A stretch of 64,000 bases of DNA from Protopterus annectens (GCF_019279795.1 NC_056739.1:15757292-15821291), one strand, 5' to 3'. Numbered from the stretch's first letter, positions 11,235-22,620 are shown. Notes: a model not told the origin generated them from the sequence alone. A program made the numbers and translations.

Positions 11235-12746
11235 AGAAACTGAATGAAGAAAACCCCATAGAATCTGTACTGCACCAGAAACAGCCTACGATGAGAGGAG
11301 AAGGGGAGCCCACCCTAGAAGAAGTAAGAACGGTCCCTAAGGAAAATGAAGTCAGGGAAAGCAGCAGGCTCAAATGAGGTCAAAGCAGATATGATAAGGA
11401 TGCTGGGTGAGATGGGGAGAAATGGCTCCTTTGGCTACTAATAGCAGTGTGGCGAGAAATGCGTATCCCAGAGACTAGAGAATAAGCATGCTTGTGCCAC
11501 TGTACAAGAACAAAGGGGACATCCACAATTGTGGACAGTACAGAGGCATCAAACTCCTATCACACTGCATGAAAGTTCTGGAAAGGGTGATTGATAAATG
11601 GATACACATAGTAGTAGAATGCAAGATGGGGAATGAGCAGATCGGATTCAGATCAGAATGCGGCACAATTGACCCAATGTTTGCAGTAAGACAGATACTT
11701 GAGAAGAAGCTACAGATGAGGAGAGAGTCCAACTGGACATTCCTAGACTTGGAGAAAGCAAATGATAATGTCCCAAGAAAGCTGAACTGGGCAGTAGTTT
11801 TAAGTTGCAGAAACACTGGTAGAATTAGTGCAGGCTATGTACAAGGACCCAATGATTCAAGTCAGCCTACTGCTGTTCATATTTTTGATGGACTACATTA
11901 GCAAACAGGTCAGAGGGGACAGATCAACAAAGTTGTTGTATGCAGATGACGTGGCATTACAGGCAGACATTGAGCTAGAACTTCAGCAAAGGATAGGAGA
12001 ATGGAATGCAAAACTGAAGGCACGTGGGATGAAACTAAGTACAGATAAGATGGTAGTAATGGCAGTAAATTGGGGAAATCAGAAGAAGCTGAGAATAGAG
12101 AAAGAAGGGAAGATAGTGGAACAGGTAAACAGCTTCAAGTATCTGGGAGGGGTGGTTGAGAAGGGAAGTCTGAATGAAGAGGTCAAAAGTAGAATCACAG
12201 GGGCTGCAGCCAACTGGCATAGAGTGTCGTCTGTAGTCTATGACAGAAGAATGCCAAAGAAGCTGATACGTAAGGTGTACAAGACAGTGGTGTGACCAGT
12301 ACTACTGGTGTACAAAAACCTGGGAAGTAAAGGCAGAACAGTTGAAGAAGCTAGAGGTCATGGAAATGAAGTGCCTGAGAAGGGTGATAGGATGCACACT
12401 GCGAGACAGATGAAGAAATGAAGACATAAGAGCAGAAACCAAAGTAGCTCCAATTGCAGAAAAGATCAAAAAGAACATATTACGGTGGTTTGGACACGTG
12501 CAGAAAAGCAGAAGACAATCTGGTGAGGAAGATTTGGGACAGGCAGAAAGAAGGTAAGAGGAAGTGAGAACATCCAGCAAAGAGGTGGATGGATTGTGTG
12601 AAAGAAGATCTGCGACAGTGAGGCATGAGGGTTTAAGGCAGGAGTGTGGCACAGAATTGAGAGAGCTGGCAACAGTTAACACGATACTAGGACCCCATGT
12701 AGAAAAAAAAAAGAGAAAAAGGCAGCTGATGATGATGATGATGATG
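11235..12746 (+). mobile_element. RTE-like LINE, 5'-truncated
   Basis: Plus-strand RT: LVPLYKNKGDIHNCGQYRGIKLL at 11488-11556, RSECGTIDPMFAVRQI, a DLEKAND block, then LYADDVALQAD (about 11935-11967) with the catalytic Asp pair, and FKYLGGVVEKG near 12140. The block between these (the usual HQGSALSP segment) is missing at about 11870, so there is a small internal deletion. The 3' end finishes in TGATGATGATGATG at 12727-12746, a short tandem tail typical of RTE-type LINEs. The endonuclease is absent. Clade assignment is by signature only. Confidence 0.75.
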
Positions 12747-13231
12747 GTGCTTATCCCTCGCAGTCAAGCAGTGGGAGAAGTTCTGAGGTTTGACAGATTG
12801 CCAGAGGGAGGGTAGCAGGACACTAATACCCATATGCCAGTAAGGTAGTGTGTTTGTTGAACATCAAGTGTTGTTTGGTAAGGTAAGTACTCCACTGACA
12901 GTCCCCACAAACACAATATCCTGCCCTAAATATACAAACCTACAAAAAATGTATGGAATTCTGTCAAAAAATAGAATTTTTTTGCACAAAAGGTTCACAT
13001 AACCATTTACACATAAGCCTCCTTAGAAATGCAATGACAGTCCAACAAAACACTTAGTGTTCTACCAAACACAACATTTTAGAAGAAACACTCCAGTTTT
13101 CCACAGGAAAATCAATATAGTCAAATGTTTTTCCCAACAAGGGACTTACATGGCCAGCCTTGTATGATTGCTAGTTGACCGGCAATTCCACAGTCTGCCA
13201 ACAAAGTACTGTTCAGAGGCAAAAAAAAAAA
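12747..13231. other. Unassigned AT-rich sequence
   Basis: No frame, ITR or known motif was found. It ends in an A run next to the DIRS-B 3' terminus. Similar phrases at 12852-12885 and 13045-13075 (AGTGTTGTTTGGTA and ACCAAACACAACA) hint at a degraded inverted repeat. Confidence 0.3.
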
Positions 13232-13415
13232 AGAAGTCATGTAATTACCATAACATTCCATCTGTGTTGTCAATCTTCATTTATCCTTGGCTTATGGGCT
13301 CAATTCCGAAGAATGGAACCGACTTGACCGTTACTACAGCCCGCAAGAACCAAAAACTCTCGAGCTTAAGTCCTACCCAGAATGCTCCTCTCCCATTTAC
13401 CTCAGATTGAGTTTG
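13232..13415 (-). repeat. 3' inverted terminal repeat of DIRS-B
   Basis: Starts AGAAGTCATGTAATTACC. The hairpin position carries TTCCGAAGAATGGAA, and the inner end pairs inverted with 21164 onward. Confidence 0.85.
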
Positions 13416-13518
13416 TAGATAGAAAAGGACAGAAATTATAATCTTAACTACACCTTTATAAAGGCCATATCTGGAGTAACATATGAAAAAATGCATAACT
13501 GGCCATATGTGGAACCAC

Positions 13519-13914
13519 GGGTCTATATTACATCAAAATGCCGTAACAGCGAATACCAAAAGACCGACAAGTATTCAGCGAAATCCATTTCCACAATGCA
13601 CTGAAAACTTGTCGGGCAAACAAATACTTGCCCCACAACACTAAAAAAAATATTTTACCTAAACCAAACCCATCCATGTGGGGGTCTTCACCCACCCCCC
13701 TGATGTGGGGCTTTGTGCCCCCCACCCCCCCCCCCAACTAAACATACCAACTCCGAGATTGCACTACAGTGGAGAAAATGGCAAAATTGTTTAGTTGGCC
13801 AACTACATCTTTGCCCTGTAAGAATTCAGTGAATCGCAGAAATGGATTTCGCTGAATACGTGTCGGCATTTTAGTATTCGCTGTTACGGTGTTTCCACGC
13901 TGTAAGATAGACCC
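13519..13914. mobile_element. MITE1, foldback element with GGGTCTATATTA ends
   Basis: About 75 bases at the left (GGGTCTATATTAC, CCGTAACAGCGAATACC, CAGCGAAATCCATTT) recur inverted at the right, with TAGACCC at the end. No coding capacity. It lies in the DIRS-B 3' region. Its central block (AAACATACCAACTCCGAGAT) recurs in MITE2. A perfect 21-bp direct repeat flanks a slightly larger unit at 13480-13500 and 13922-13942. Confidence 0.75.
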
Positions 13915-14000
13915 GGAGCCCCATATGAAAAAATGCATAACTAGAACCATAATTCATTCCACCAAGAGACCTAAATGGAAGGGAGATGGAGGGTGGGGAG

Positions 14001-14101
14001 TCAAGGATAAGTAAAGACAGACAACACAGATGGAACATTATGGTAAGTACATAACTTCTTTATCTGATGTTGTCAATCTTCATTTATCTTTGATCCATGG
14101 G
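14001..14101. other. Internal complementary region of DIRS-B
   Basis: Inverted copy of this element's 3' tip (ACACAGATGGAACATTATGG) joined to the inverted 5' tip (TGATGTTGTCAATCTTCATT), as in the other copies. Confidence 0.8.
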
Positions 14102-14129
14102 ACAGAGTCACCAGCTACCTTGGGAGGAC

Positions 14130-15110
14130 TCATGGAAGGATATTCTTGAGTACCAAACAATTAAATGACGTTCTTCCCCTAGAGACCAAATCCAGTTTGT
14201 AATGAGTAATAAAGGTATGTGGGAAAGCCCATGTTGCTGCTGCACAAATATTGCCCATGGAAGCCTTAGATTGAAACACTGTTAAAGTAGCCACAGCTCT
14301 GGTAGAGTGCGCTTTAACAGGCTCTGCTAATTTGACTTTCCGCTTATTGTATGTGAAGGAAATAAAGTCTTTTAGCCATCTAGGTAAGGTAACCTTGGCA
14401 ACTGTCCTTCCCATTCTAGTACTTGAAAAAGAAACAAACAGCTGGTCAGACTTCCATATGTATTAAGTTCTATGAAGATAGAAACATAGCTGTCGAACAT
14501 CTAGTAAACGCAAACAGTATTCATCATTGTTTGAAAAATTAGGAAAAAATACTGGTAAGTTGATTGCTTGATTGATATTCTTTTCTGACACCACCTTTGG
14601 TAAAAAGGGATGTGTTTGTTCCTAAGGAAAACCTGTTTTTGTGAAATATCAAATAAGATGATTTGCAAGATAAAGCTTTAATTTCTGAAATCCTCCTTGC
14701 AGAAGTAATCACTACCAGAAATACAGATTTCAAGATAAGAACTTCAAGTGACAGTTAGCAGCAGGCTCAAAGGGGGAATGCACTATTGTCTGTAACGTCA
14801 AGTTTAAATCCCAAGGTGTATAATGATCCTTATACAGAGGCTTTAACATCAAGGTCCCTTTTAAGAATGCTTTGCAAAGTTTATGAGAAATTAGTGAACA
14901 TTTTTTAAACCCTTAATGAAATTTTGAAATAGCTGCTAGTTGAACTTCGATAGCAGAGGAAGAGACCCCTGCTTCAAAAAGCAAAGCCAAAAATTCTAAG
15001 ACTATCGATAGGAGCAGAGAAGGGATCAATGTCATTATTATTGGAACAGTAAGAAAACCTCTTCTATCTACTGCTGTAGGAGTTTCCTGGTGGAAGACTT
15101 ATGGGAAGCC
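14130..15110 (-). pseudogene. DIRS-B tyrosine recombinase, decayed
   Basis: A clean C-terminal frame at 14414-14130 carries HSTRAVATL (HxxR) and TFITHYKLD (catalytic Tyr). Upstream, ITSARRISEIKAL at about 14700 carries the first catalytic Arg. The N-terminal part near 14900-15110 is out of frame. Confidence 0.82.
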
Positions 15111-15149
15111 AAAAGAATCATATGAACAGAAGAAGAAATTTTATTACAC

Positions 15150-15431
15150 CTGGCAATCATGAACTGGAGAAGTCTAGCCAATAGCTTGAGGTTTTGGAAG
15201 TTTGGGTGAACTAATCCCTCTGTTTGGGATAGGATATCCAGATCTGGGTCCAGAGTCCATGGTTGCTGAATCAGATAAGGCCAAAGAAAGAGGAACCAAA
15301 TCTGTTGAGGCTAGAAGGGAGCAATAAGGATTACTTTGATCTTCAACCTCATCACTTTCTTCAGAATTGAGGGATTAATGGAAATTTGGCATAGGCGTAC
15401 AGGATTCTGGGAGGCCAATCAAGCAGGACAG

Positions 15432-15476
<45 letters not shown>

Positions 15477-16350
15477 GACTCCCCCTGAGAGGGGACCAGG
15501 GCAAAGTAGCTTCTGCACTTATTATTCAGGGGTGATGCAAATAGGTCGAAGCAAAGTTGGTCCCAGTGACAAAAAATCTTTTTTGCCACTTTGGGATTGA
15601 GAGACAGGAGAATGCATCTGCTCAGTTCATCTGCTATCACACTGGAACTGCCTGAAATGTGCACTAGTATCAGAAAGCAGTTAGAAGAAATCGCCCACTG
15701 CCAGACTCTGAGAGCTTCTCGACAAAGAGGGTACAACTTTGTTCTCCTCTACTTGTTGATGTACCAAACTACCGACACATTGTCTGTTGAACTGCAGTCG
15801 TTCCTGAGGGGAGAACAGTTTGAAAGGCCTGCAACACTAAAGCACTGCCCTCAGCTCCAGGCCACTGATATGCAGGCTGGCCTCTACGGGGGACCAAGTG
15901 CCTTGGACAGTTTTGCCCAGATAATCCCCCCTCCATCTGCAAAGCGTCAGTGGCCACTATGGCTTGAGGATGAGATGGGCAAAGAGGAGGCCAAAGAGAA
16001 TTTCGTCTGAATGAATCCACCAAGTTAAATTTTTCTTGCAATGGTTAGTAATTAATATCTGATCTGACATTGTTTAATGCAGCATAGACCACTGGGATGC
16101 TAAAAGGCACTGAAGAATTCTCATGTGAAATCTTGCTAAGGGAACTAACATTATGGCCACTGCCATAGACCCTAAGGCTTATAAGACTAGTTGCGTGGTT
16201 GTTTCTTGTTTCTGACAATCTTCTTTTCTTGGACCCTGATCTTTTGCAATCTTAGAAAAGGGAGGGAAGCTATGTAAGACTTGGTGTTTAGTATGATCTT
16301 CAAAGTTTGGGTCGGAGTCAGTTGCGACTTTTCGTAATTTACAGTGATCC
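15150..16350 (-). pseudogene. DIRS-B methyltransferase-like / RNase H / RT C-terminal part
   Basis: RNase H pieces lie at 16041-15769 (an IVATDALQMEGGL block) and 15736-15419 (MYPLCREALRVWQWAI, VIADELSRCI, CFDLFASPLNNKC). RT continues at 16350-16187 (NLGITVNYEKSQLTP). The frame is interrupted by a CT microsatellite. Heavily mutated. Confidence 0.75.
15434..15474. repeat. (CT)n microsatellite
   Basis: An uninterrupted CT run of about 40 bases within the methyltransferase-like region of DIRS-B. Confidence 0.97.
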
Positions 16351-16353
16351 CTA

Positions 16354-16422
16354 GGTTGGTGCAGATCGGGAGAACATAGTCTTTTGTTTGTTCTAGAAGG
16401 TGCCTGGTGAGAGCAGTAATGA
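16354..16422. repeat. 69-bp direct repeat flanking PLE2, left copy
   Basis: DIRS-B RT sequence that recurs at 17528-17596 with 7 mismatches by eye, in direct orientation. This is the expected pattern of a duplicated target around PLE2. Confidence 0.85.
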
Positions 16423-16548
16423 AAATACAAAAACCAAAAAAGCCCACACTCCAAGTCAGCTCTCAAACATCTAAACTTTAATAAATCTCAAAACATGTTA
16501 AAAAACATGTTATGAACCAAAACACCCAAATGGTGAAAAATAGTCTAA

Positions 16549-16583
16549 GCATACCGGTTTCGGCTATAAGCCTTCATCAGTGC
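16549..16583 (-). ncRNA. Hammerhead ribozyme motif of PLE2
   Basis: On the minus strand: stem I GCA, core CTGATGA (16580-16574), stem II GGC-TTATA-GCC, core GAAA (16561-16558), short stem III CC/GG, cleavage-site UA, then stem I TGC. Self-cleaving hammerheads of this minimal type are known in the terminal repeats of PLEs. There is one extra A between the first core and stem II, also present in the PLE1 motif. Confidence 0.72.
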
Positions 16584-16765
16584 AATAAAGAGTACACAAC
16601 ACAATCAATTAAATACAGCTCACAAAAGCCCTACTGGTCATTGCAAATTGCTCATTAAGGCCTAGTGCAAACAAAGCCCCAAATTTGATAATCCACATTT
16701 GTTCCTTATAATTTAACATTGCATGCCATCCAACCTTCTCATTAGTATGAACACAAATTTTATCA

Positions 16766-17010
16766 ATAAAGTCTTTTGGCTTTTACCTGTTAGGGGTCGC
16801 CACAGCGGAACTCCGGTCCGCTCATGACTGGCAGTGGATTTTTACGGTGCCAAGTTGCCAGCCCGATGCACAGCCTTCAAAGAAGGCACGCCCATTCATG
16901 CTCGCATCTACCTGCATGTCTTTAGCGTCACTCGACTGCAGGGAGAACATACAGACTCCACACAGAAGGTGCTCCAGGCGAGAATTGAATAATGTGAATT
17001 CTGCAGAAAC
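16766..17010 (-). mobile_element. RTE-type LINE or SINE 3' tail
   Basis: Contains GTTAGGGGTCGCCACAGCGG, GGTGCCAAGTTGCC, GCCCGATGCACA and GAGAACATACAGACTCCACA, phrases common in the 3' tails of fish and other vertebrate RTE-type LINEs and derived SINEs. On the minus strand it ends near CAGGTAAAAGCC. It interrupts PLE2. No coding part. Confidence 0.5.
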
Positions 17011-17527
17011 ATGTTTCAAGTATATTTGCAAAGAGCATTTGTGACTTTAGCACATCTGTCTTTCAATTGCTCTGATATTCTCAACTTGAAAGACTGTGAT
17101 GTTTGCCCTACATAAAAGGCACAGCATGTACATGTTGCCAAATATACCACCCAATAAGTGTTACAATTTCCATATACCAAAATGTCAAAAACAGTTGAAC
17201 CATTCTAAGATGTAAAATAATTATTCTTTCTGAGATGCTTGCAAAACCTACAATGCCCACATGGGTAACAGACTATTAATTTTCCCATCCAGACCAAGCT
17301 GATATTTCTGCTTGTCAATACTGCAAGTTTTCTTATAATGATTAAACCAGCCAGCCATCGTCTTCCCCTTCCCTGTAAGATAACAGACATTTGGGAGGTA
17401 ACGATTCTTTTAAGCTATCATCCATAAGTAAAATATCAGAATGTGTATGCATTAATCCCATTATAAATGATGTAGTATTGCCAAAGTTAGTAATAAATCT
17501 GATAGGCTGTCTCTTGTAATTATATAA

Positions 17528-17596
17528 GGTTGGTGCAAATCTGGAGGACATAGTCTTTTGTTTGTTCTAGAAGACACCTGGTGGGAGCAGTAATGA
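17528..17596. repeat. 69-bp direct repeat flanking PLE2, right copy
   Basis: Matches 16354-16422. From here the DIRS-B RT reading continues uninterrupted to the right. Confidence 0.85.
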
Positions 17597-18110
17597 GCCA
17601 TTCATCTAAGTGTGGAAACATCCAGAATCCTTGCAGTCTCATGTGAACTGTTACTACTGTCCTGCATTTGGTGAACACCCTGGCTGCTGTGGTGAGGCCA
17701 AATGGCAGAGCTATGAACTGATATGGGAGAAATCTCCTGGAGAGCTTGTCCATTTTTATGTGGTAATACACATCCTGGAGATCTATCAAGCACATCCAAC
17801 TGTCTTTCCCTAGAAACGTGAGAATAGACTGAACCGTGGCCATCTGGAATTTTGTCTGTCAAACTAACTTGTTTAAAACACTTAGATCCAAAACTGGTCT
17901 CCAGTCCCCCTTTTCTTTGGCACTAAAAAGAACCTTGAGTAAATACCGGATTCTATCTGGTCTGGTGGGACATATTTTTATAGCAGTTTTTGAATTTCTA
18001 AAACTGCTGGTTTCCTCTGACTGGGAGGAACATTGGGGACCTTACTGGAGCTGTGTGGAAGAGAAAGAAAGGGTATGGTGTATCCTCTGGTTATAATCAT
18101 TTGCACCCAA
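17528..18110 (-). pseudogene. DIRS-B reverse transcriptase N-terminal part
   Basis: Blocks MCLIDLQDVYYHIKM, LPFGLTTAARVFTKC and HLDEWLITAP can be read at about 17790-17590. The catalytic YLDD box is changed to HLDE, so it would be inactive. Frameshifts lie near 17870 and 17990. Confidence 0.82.
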
Positions 18111-20740
18111 ATATCTAAAGTTAACTGGAGCCAGGCATATTGGTGCAAGAAAAAACACCCCCTTACTGCTTCCAGAGGAAAGCAATCAGGCCTCCATTCA
18201 GGAGCACTGGTAGTGTTTTCCAGGAAAGGTGTACCTTGAACAATGATTTTGCAGGCCACCTCTGCCGCATGGATGGCATCTTCCATTAAAGCTCCCCCTC
18301 TGCCCTTGTGGGAACCATTGCCATGTGTGTCCTGGAAAAGCTCTAGGGACTTTTTGAACCACATACTCCTGCTCTTCTGTTTCTTAGAACAGGACCACTG
18401 GGGAGGAGAAAAATATACGCCCACTACAGAAAGGGTCTTTTTGTCATTTTATACACCTAGACAAGGTCTCTCGAACCTTAGGACAAAAAAGGGATGATCC
18501 ATCAAAGGGGGCATTGAAGAATGAAGACTCGAATAGCCTGCAAATTGCATCCAGGCATACCTCCTTATGGCTATGCTCAATCCCGCTGCTCTTGTTGTCC
18601 CTTTGGCTCATGTGTTATGAGCCTCATGGATCAATTCAAAATGGACTCTTGGGTGGCCAACTGAGAAGCAACCTTATCTTGAACTTCTTCAGATACAGCT
18701 GCTGCCAGGGTGTCTGACAGCTCTTTAATCAGATCCCTTTAGAGTCTGGTGAAGTTTGCCATGAAGATCAAAGACAGCAATGAAAAGGTCGATAAAGCTT
18801 AAACCTGTTTGCCAAACCTATCCATTGTCTGAGACTCTCTCTTAGGAGGATGGATAGTGGAACTTTCCCTCTGCAATTTCCTTTTTTGTGGCCACTGCTA
18901 CCACTACGGCATCTACTGGCAACCCCTTTGCCCAAAACTGATGATCCTCTGGTGCAGTTAGAATTTTGTCTGGCATCCTGTGGATGGGTTCCATGGTGTC
19001 AGGAGCCTTCCACACCTACTGTCAAATTGGGTCTATATTAGAACGTCAAAGACTTAGGCTGTCGAATGCCTAAACATCAACACCTAAATGTCAAATGCTC
19101 AAAACTGTGACCGGCCAATTATGCAAATTTTTTTGCCTTGAAAAAATTCGCTTGGCCAAAAAAAAAAAACATACTTTAAAACCCTAATCAAGTGGCGGGG
19201 GCTTTGTCCTCCCACGCCCCCCTCAACTAAATATACCAACTCTGAGATCACTCTACATCTGGGAAAAGGGTAAATCCCAGATGATGGCCAAGCAAATTTT
19301 CTTCCTGGGAAAAAATTTGCGTAATTGACCGGTCGCGGTTTTGAACATTCGATGTTTAGGTGTCGACATTTAGGCATTCGACAACCTAAATGGTCGACAA
19401 CATAATAGGAACACTGTGAGATCAACTTAATGATCTTGTCAGTGGGTAGAGCTACCCAAGAGGTAGATGGTCAAGCGCCAAATGCCTGCAAGTACACTGA
19501 CTCCTCCAAAGAGGACTTTTGGAATGTTCAGCACCCCTCTGTTTAAAGGTCTCAAGGATGTCTCCAAAGGAGACGTCTTCTGGGGGTGACTGTGGGGAAC
19601 CCTCCCATTCATCAAAATTAGTGTCCTCTGTGATGGATTCCTCCAGGGACTCTAGGTGTTTCCTCATACACTTCTTATTCTTAGGAACCTCCTCAGTGGG
19701 ATAATCTGGGAGGTATCAGAAGAGGACAAGACCTCTACAGGTGGTTCCTGCAGGTTCGGCGCTCGCTGTCCAGGTGTTGGAATTGGCTGAAGCTATAGGC
19801 GAGTGGAAGGGTCAGAGAACTGCTACGACAGAGAAGGAGCCAAATGACTGCCCGCGGTAGACAGAGCCCTCTCCATGGCCTGGAAAGCTGGTTCCCCTGA
19901 AGAGGGAAGAGAGCTCAGAACTCAGAAAGACTGCCTCGGAACCATGGTCCACTCCCGCTCTGAAGAAACAGCCCCTGAAGCCAAAGCCAGGGTAGTGCTA
20001 AAGCCTGCCGAAGCCCTGGGGTGCAGAGATGGTTCAGAAAACACTGGAGTCGAGCCCTGCCCCCCAGAAATGACAGCATAGCAATGACTCAGAGAGTTCT
20101 CTGGATTCAAAAAAGCCAAAGAACTCACGATAGAAATCAGAGCAGAAGATGGAGATCTCACTGGAACCGAAACAGTCAGCACCAGGAAACTTGGAGCCAG
20201 GATCTCTGAGCCCTCAGAGGAGGTTAGCAGAGGAAGACTAGGTGGGGTCAAAGAAGATATGGTTCTTGCACCGGGAGGGGCTGGGACCAAGGGTATGCCT
20301 GAAAGTCTCCCTCACTGCAAGGAGATGATCCACCTACCTCAACACATCCATTTCTGTCAGACTCTTGGTGGAACAAATCGACTGGTTACAAGGGGATTTT
20401 GGGTGTTCCAAAAAGGGGCTAAGTAAATGACCTGCAAAAGGATCTATGGACGGGGAGTATCTGGTCCTAGGATGATCAAGAAAGGAAAATTCAGTGTTTT
20501 CCACTGGCACCGAAGACATCAGTGCAGAAACAGGAGATGGCACCGAGACTATCAGTTCCATGGTTTGATCTTGTGTCTGCGTCGACAACTTCGGCACTGA
20601 TAAAGGAGGCAGTTTCAGTACCGAGGTCAGCACTGAGGTACCTTTTAAAGGAACTGTCGGTTCTGCACTGTTGAGGGAACCGAAGCTTTAAGTCTTTTGG
20701 TAGTCAGTGCTGAGGAAGAAGTTGGCACTGATCAACTCCT
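18110..20740 (-). pseudogene. DIRS-B gag-like region, decayed
   Basis: Short collinear pieces of gag remain, including a Ser/Pro/Glu-rich section at 20633-19922 and an acidic stretch near 19640-19500 that parallels the DVSFADILEILKQRG block of DIRS-A/C. The N-terminal Cys/His cluster of other families is missing; sequence runs from a KLTSLKGG-like remnant at 20730 into untranslated sequence. MITE2 interrupts it. Confidence 0.65.
19029..19419. mobile_element. MITE2, foldback element with GGGTCTATATTA end
   Basis: The left end GGGTCTATATTAGAACG and inner segments (GTCGAATGCCTAAACATC, GACCGGCCAATTATGCAAAT) recur inverted at the right side. Non-coding. It shares its left terminus and the central block CAACTAAATATACCAACTC with MITE1. 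Its right terminus is diverged. Confidence 0.7.
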
Positions 20741-21552
20741 CCTTTAAGGCTTGTCAATTTTAGATGTTAGAATGGGGGCTACCAACAATGGTAGAAAGGA
20801 ACACTCAAAGGTAAAGAAAGCTAAGAACAATGGTAGGAAAGACCACAGTGAAGTGTAGAAAGAAAAGCGTTTACTACCACTAAGTTTTGATTTATTTATT
20901 TTTTTTTATCTATTTAAACTACGAGAAAAAAGGGAGAAACTAAAGACTACCAACAATGGTAGCACAGAGTACACCGAACTGTATAAGAGAAGGCAGAGAG
21001 GACAAGCGAATAGTGATCGAAAAGGGGTAAACTACAGAAAATACCACAACTATGATATTAAGGAAGAACAAACCTATAACAATACAAAAGGTTAGAAAAA
21101 TAAGTAAATATAATACTTAGTTTGAGAGCTAGCTGGTTATGCGTCTGTCACAGGAAAGTGGCACATGAGATCTGAGGTAAATGGGAGAGGAGCATTCTGG
21201 GTAGGACTTAAGCTTGAGAGTTTTTGGTTCTCGCGAGCTGTAGTAACGGCCAAGTTGGTTCCGATATTTGAACCGAACCCACAGGTCAAGGATAAATGAA
21301 GATTAACAACGTCAGATGCTCTAATTTGGTGATCTGTCTATATTTTAGAGGTCTCCTTGCACTCCTGACAGCTAGAATCCTTGGAAGGCACCCCTAAGCT
21401 TTGGAAGCTGGTAGGTCTCTGGAGAAGAATCCAAAGTTTAGGTTACAACAGTCATCTAAATGTTGAAAATCTAGTGTGTCTGAGTAACAGAAGTATGCAT
21501 GAGATACATTTCTAAATATATAAAAATAATACAGCATTTTGACATATTTTAT
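20137..21552. repeat. 1.4-kb direct repeat flanking PLE1, left copy
   Basis: Collinear with 32945-34357 at about 97% identity by eye. It contains part of DIRS-B gag, the DIRS-B 5' ITR and about 235 bp of sequence beyond it, and stops exactly where PLE1 begins. Confidence 0.9.
21164..21317 (-). repeat. 5' inverted terminal repeat of DIRS-B
   Basis: Inverted match to 13232-13415, ending TTAACAACGTCAGAT. The hairpin reads GGTTCCGATATTTGAACC (21269-21286). Confidence 0.85.
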
Positions 21553-21813
21553 ACCAAGTAGCAAAAACCTGTTCCACGAACAATAAAGGTCTTCCTCCCA
21601 CACAAGTCCAAAAAGATAGAATCCACCAGCGAAGTTATATAGTCGATTTATTTTCACACCAAACAAGTAAAACAAGAAAAATCTGAGCGCTTTCGTCTCC
21701 CTTCGGAGACTTCTTCAGAGATAAATTAAAACCACAAAATACATCAGTTTATATACTTTATCTAGTGGGCTGGTCAATAGATTAATTAATTAATTAGCAC
21801 ATTTCTTTCATTT
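21553..21813 (-). repeat. Pseudo-LTR of PLE1, 3' copy
   Basis: From ACCAAGTAGCAAAAACC to CACATTTCTTTCAT, nearly identical and in the same direction as 32684-32944. Contains the hammerhead motif. Confidence 0.92.
21681..21722 (-). ncRNA. Hammerhead ribozyme motif, PLE1 3' pseudo-LTR
   Basis: Minus strand: stem I ATCT, core CTGAAGA (21718-21712), stem II GTCTCC-GAAG-GGAGAC, core GAAA (21694-21691), very short stem III in AGCGCT, cleavage-site C at 21685, then AGAT closing stem I. All invariant core bases are present; position 7 is A, which is tolerated. The tiny stem III suggests cleavage as a dimer or with help. Confidence 0.8.
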
Positions 21814-22179
21814 CCTTCTAAAAGTGAAATACACACTGTTTTCATTGTGTGTAAAAATAGCTGTTTTCTATACGGAAAACTTTAAACTTTAAATACAGTT
21901 GTCAAATATCTGTCTACAAATTCAGTATAGATATGAAATGTATAAAATTATATTAAATATACTGAAATATGTTACAATATATTAAATGAATTCAATAAAT
22001 CATAAGTACAATTGATATACTTGTTGCATTGATGAAAAAATGAATGCAAAGAGGTCAACACAACAGTATGTCCTATCAAAACCTTAAGACATTAAACAGT
22101 GGGAGAACACTGTTAACATACTAAAAAGGGAGCACTAATATCTTGATAGGTATAATATAATAATATTTATATAAATAAA

Positions 22180-22620
22180 TAATACACCATAATGCCAACT
22201 CTACAAACCTTGTATGCATATATATATGTATACTCACTTACGTATGTGCTACTATATGCATTTGTACTTCCAAAAATATCAATAAATACCAGGTGGATTA
22301 ATACATCTATGCATATCATCAATATGTATAAAATGTGTAAAAAGTATAAAAAGTATAAAATTATAAAATTAATATACAAACAATATATACATATGGAAAT
22401 ATATATATACACACACATAAATATGTACACGTAAATACATACATACATACATATGCGCATGCATATATATACACACACATATACATACATATATATGCAC
22501 ATACATACATACACCCATATACCCACGTACACATACACATATACATACATATATACACACCCCCCCATGCATACACATACACCCACACACACATACTGTT
22601 CTTAATAATAAATACTTTAA
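22180..22620. repeat. TA/CA-rich microsatellite cluster
   Basis: Imperfect ATAC, CATA and ACAC repeats, densest at 22380-22595, in the untranslated tail of PLE1. The open frames here only reflect the repeat. Confidence 0.9.

Larger units (their letters stand above)
16423..17527 (-). mobile_element. PLE2, truncated Penelope-like element
   Basis: Minus-strand reading of 17180-17060 gives a GIY-YIG endonuclease core (WVVYLATCTCCAFYVGQTSQSF), preceded by Cys-rich sequence near 17270. A hammerhead-like motif lies at 16549-16583. RT is absent, so this is a 5'-truncated copy. It sits inside the RT of DIRS-B and is itself interrupted by an RTE-type tail at 16766-17010. Confidence 0.8.
13232..21317 (-). 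mobile_element. DIRS-B, DIRS element with three later insertions
   Basis: ITRs at 13232-13415 and 21164-21317 are inverted copies. Removing MITE1, PLE2 with its duplicated target and MITE2 leaves about 6.1 kb, the same size as DIRS-A. The order is canonical. The family differs from DIRS-A in ITR sequence (AATTCCGAAGAATGGAACC hairpin) and is heavily mutated, so it is older than DIRS-A/C/F. A second copy of its 5' 1.2 kb lies at 32945-34124. Confidence 0.88.

Noticed and set aside
11231-13231. Continuation of DIRS-D beyond the RTE-like LINE
   Set aside because: I looked for gag and 5' ITR sequence after 12746 and found none, so DIRS-D is treated as truncated rather than merely split.
22167-22594. 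Overlapping open frames on the minus strand rich in Cys, Val, Tyr and Met
   Set aside because: They are translations of the TA/CA microsatellite in the PLE1 tail in several frames, with no conserved domain.
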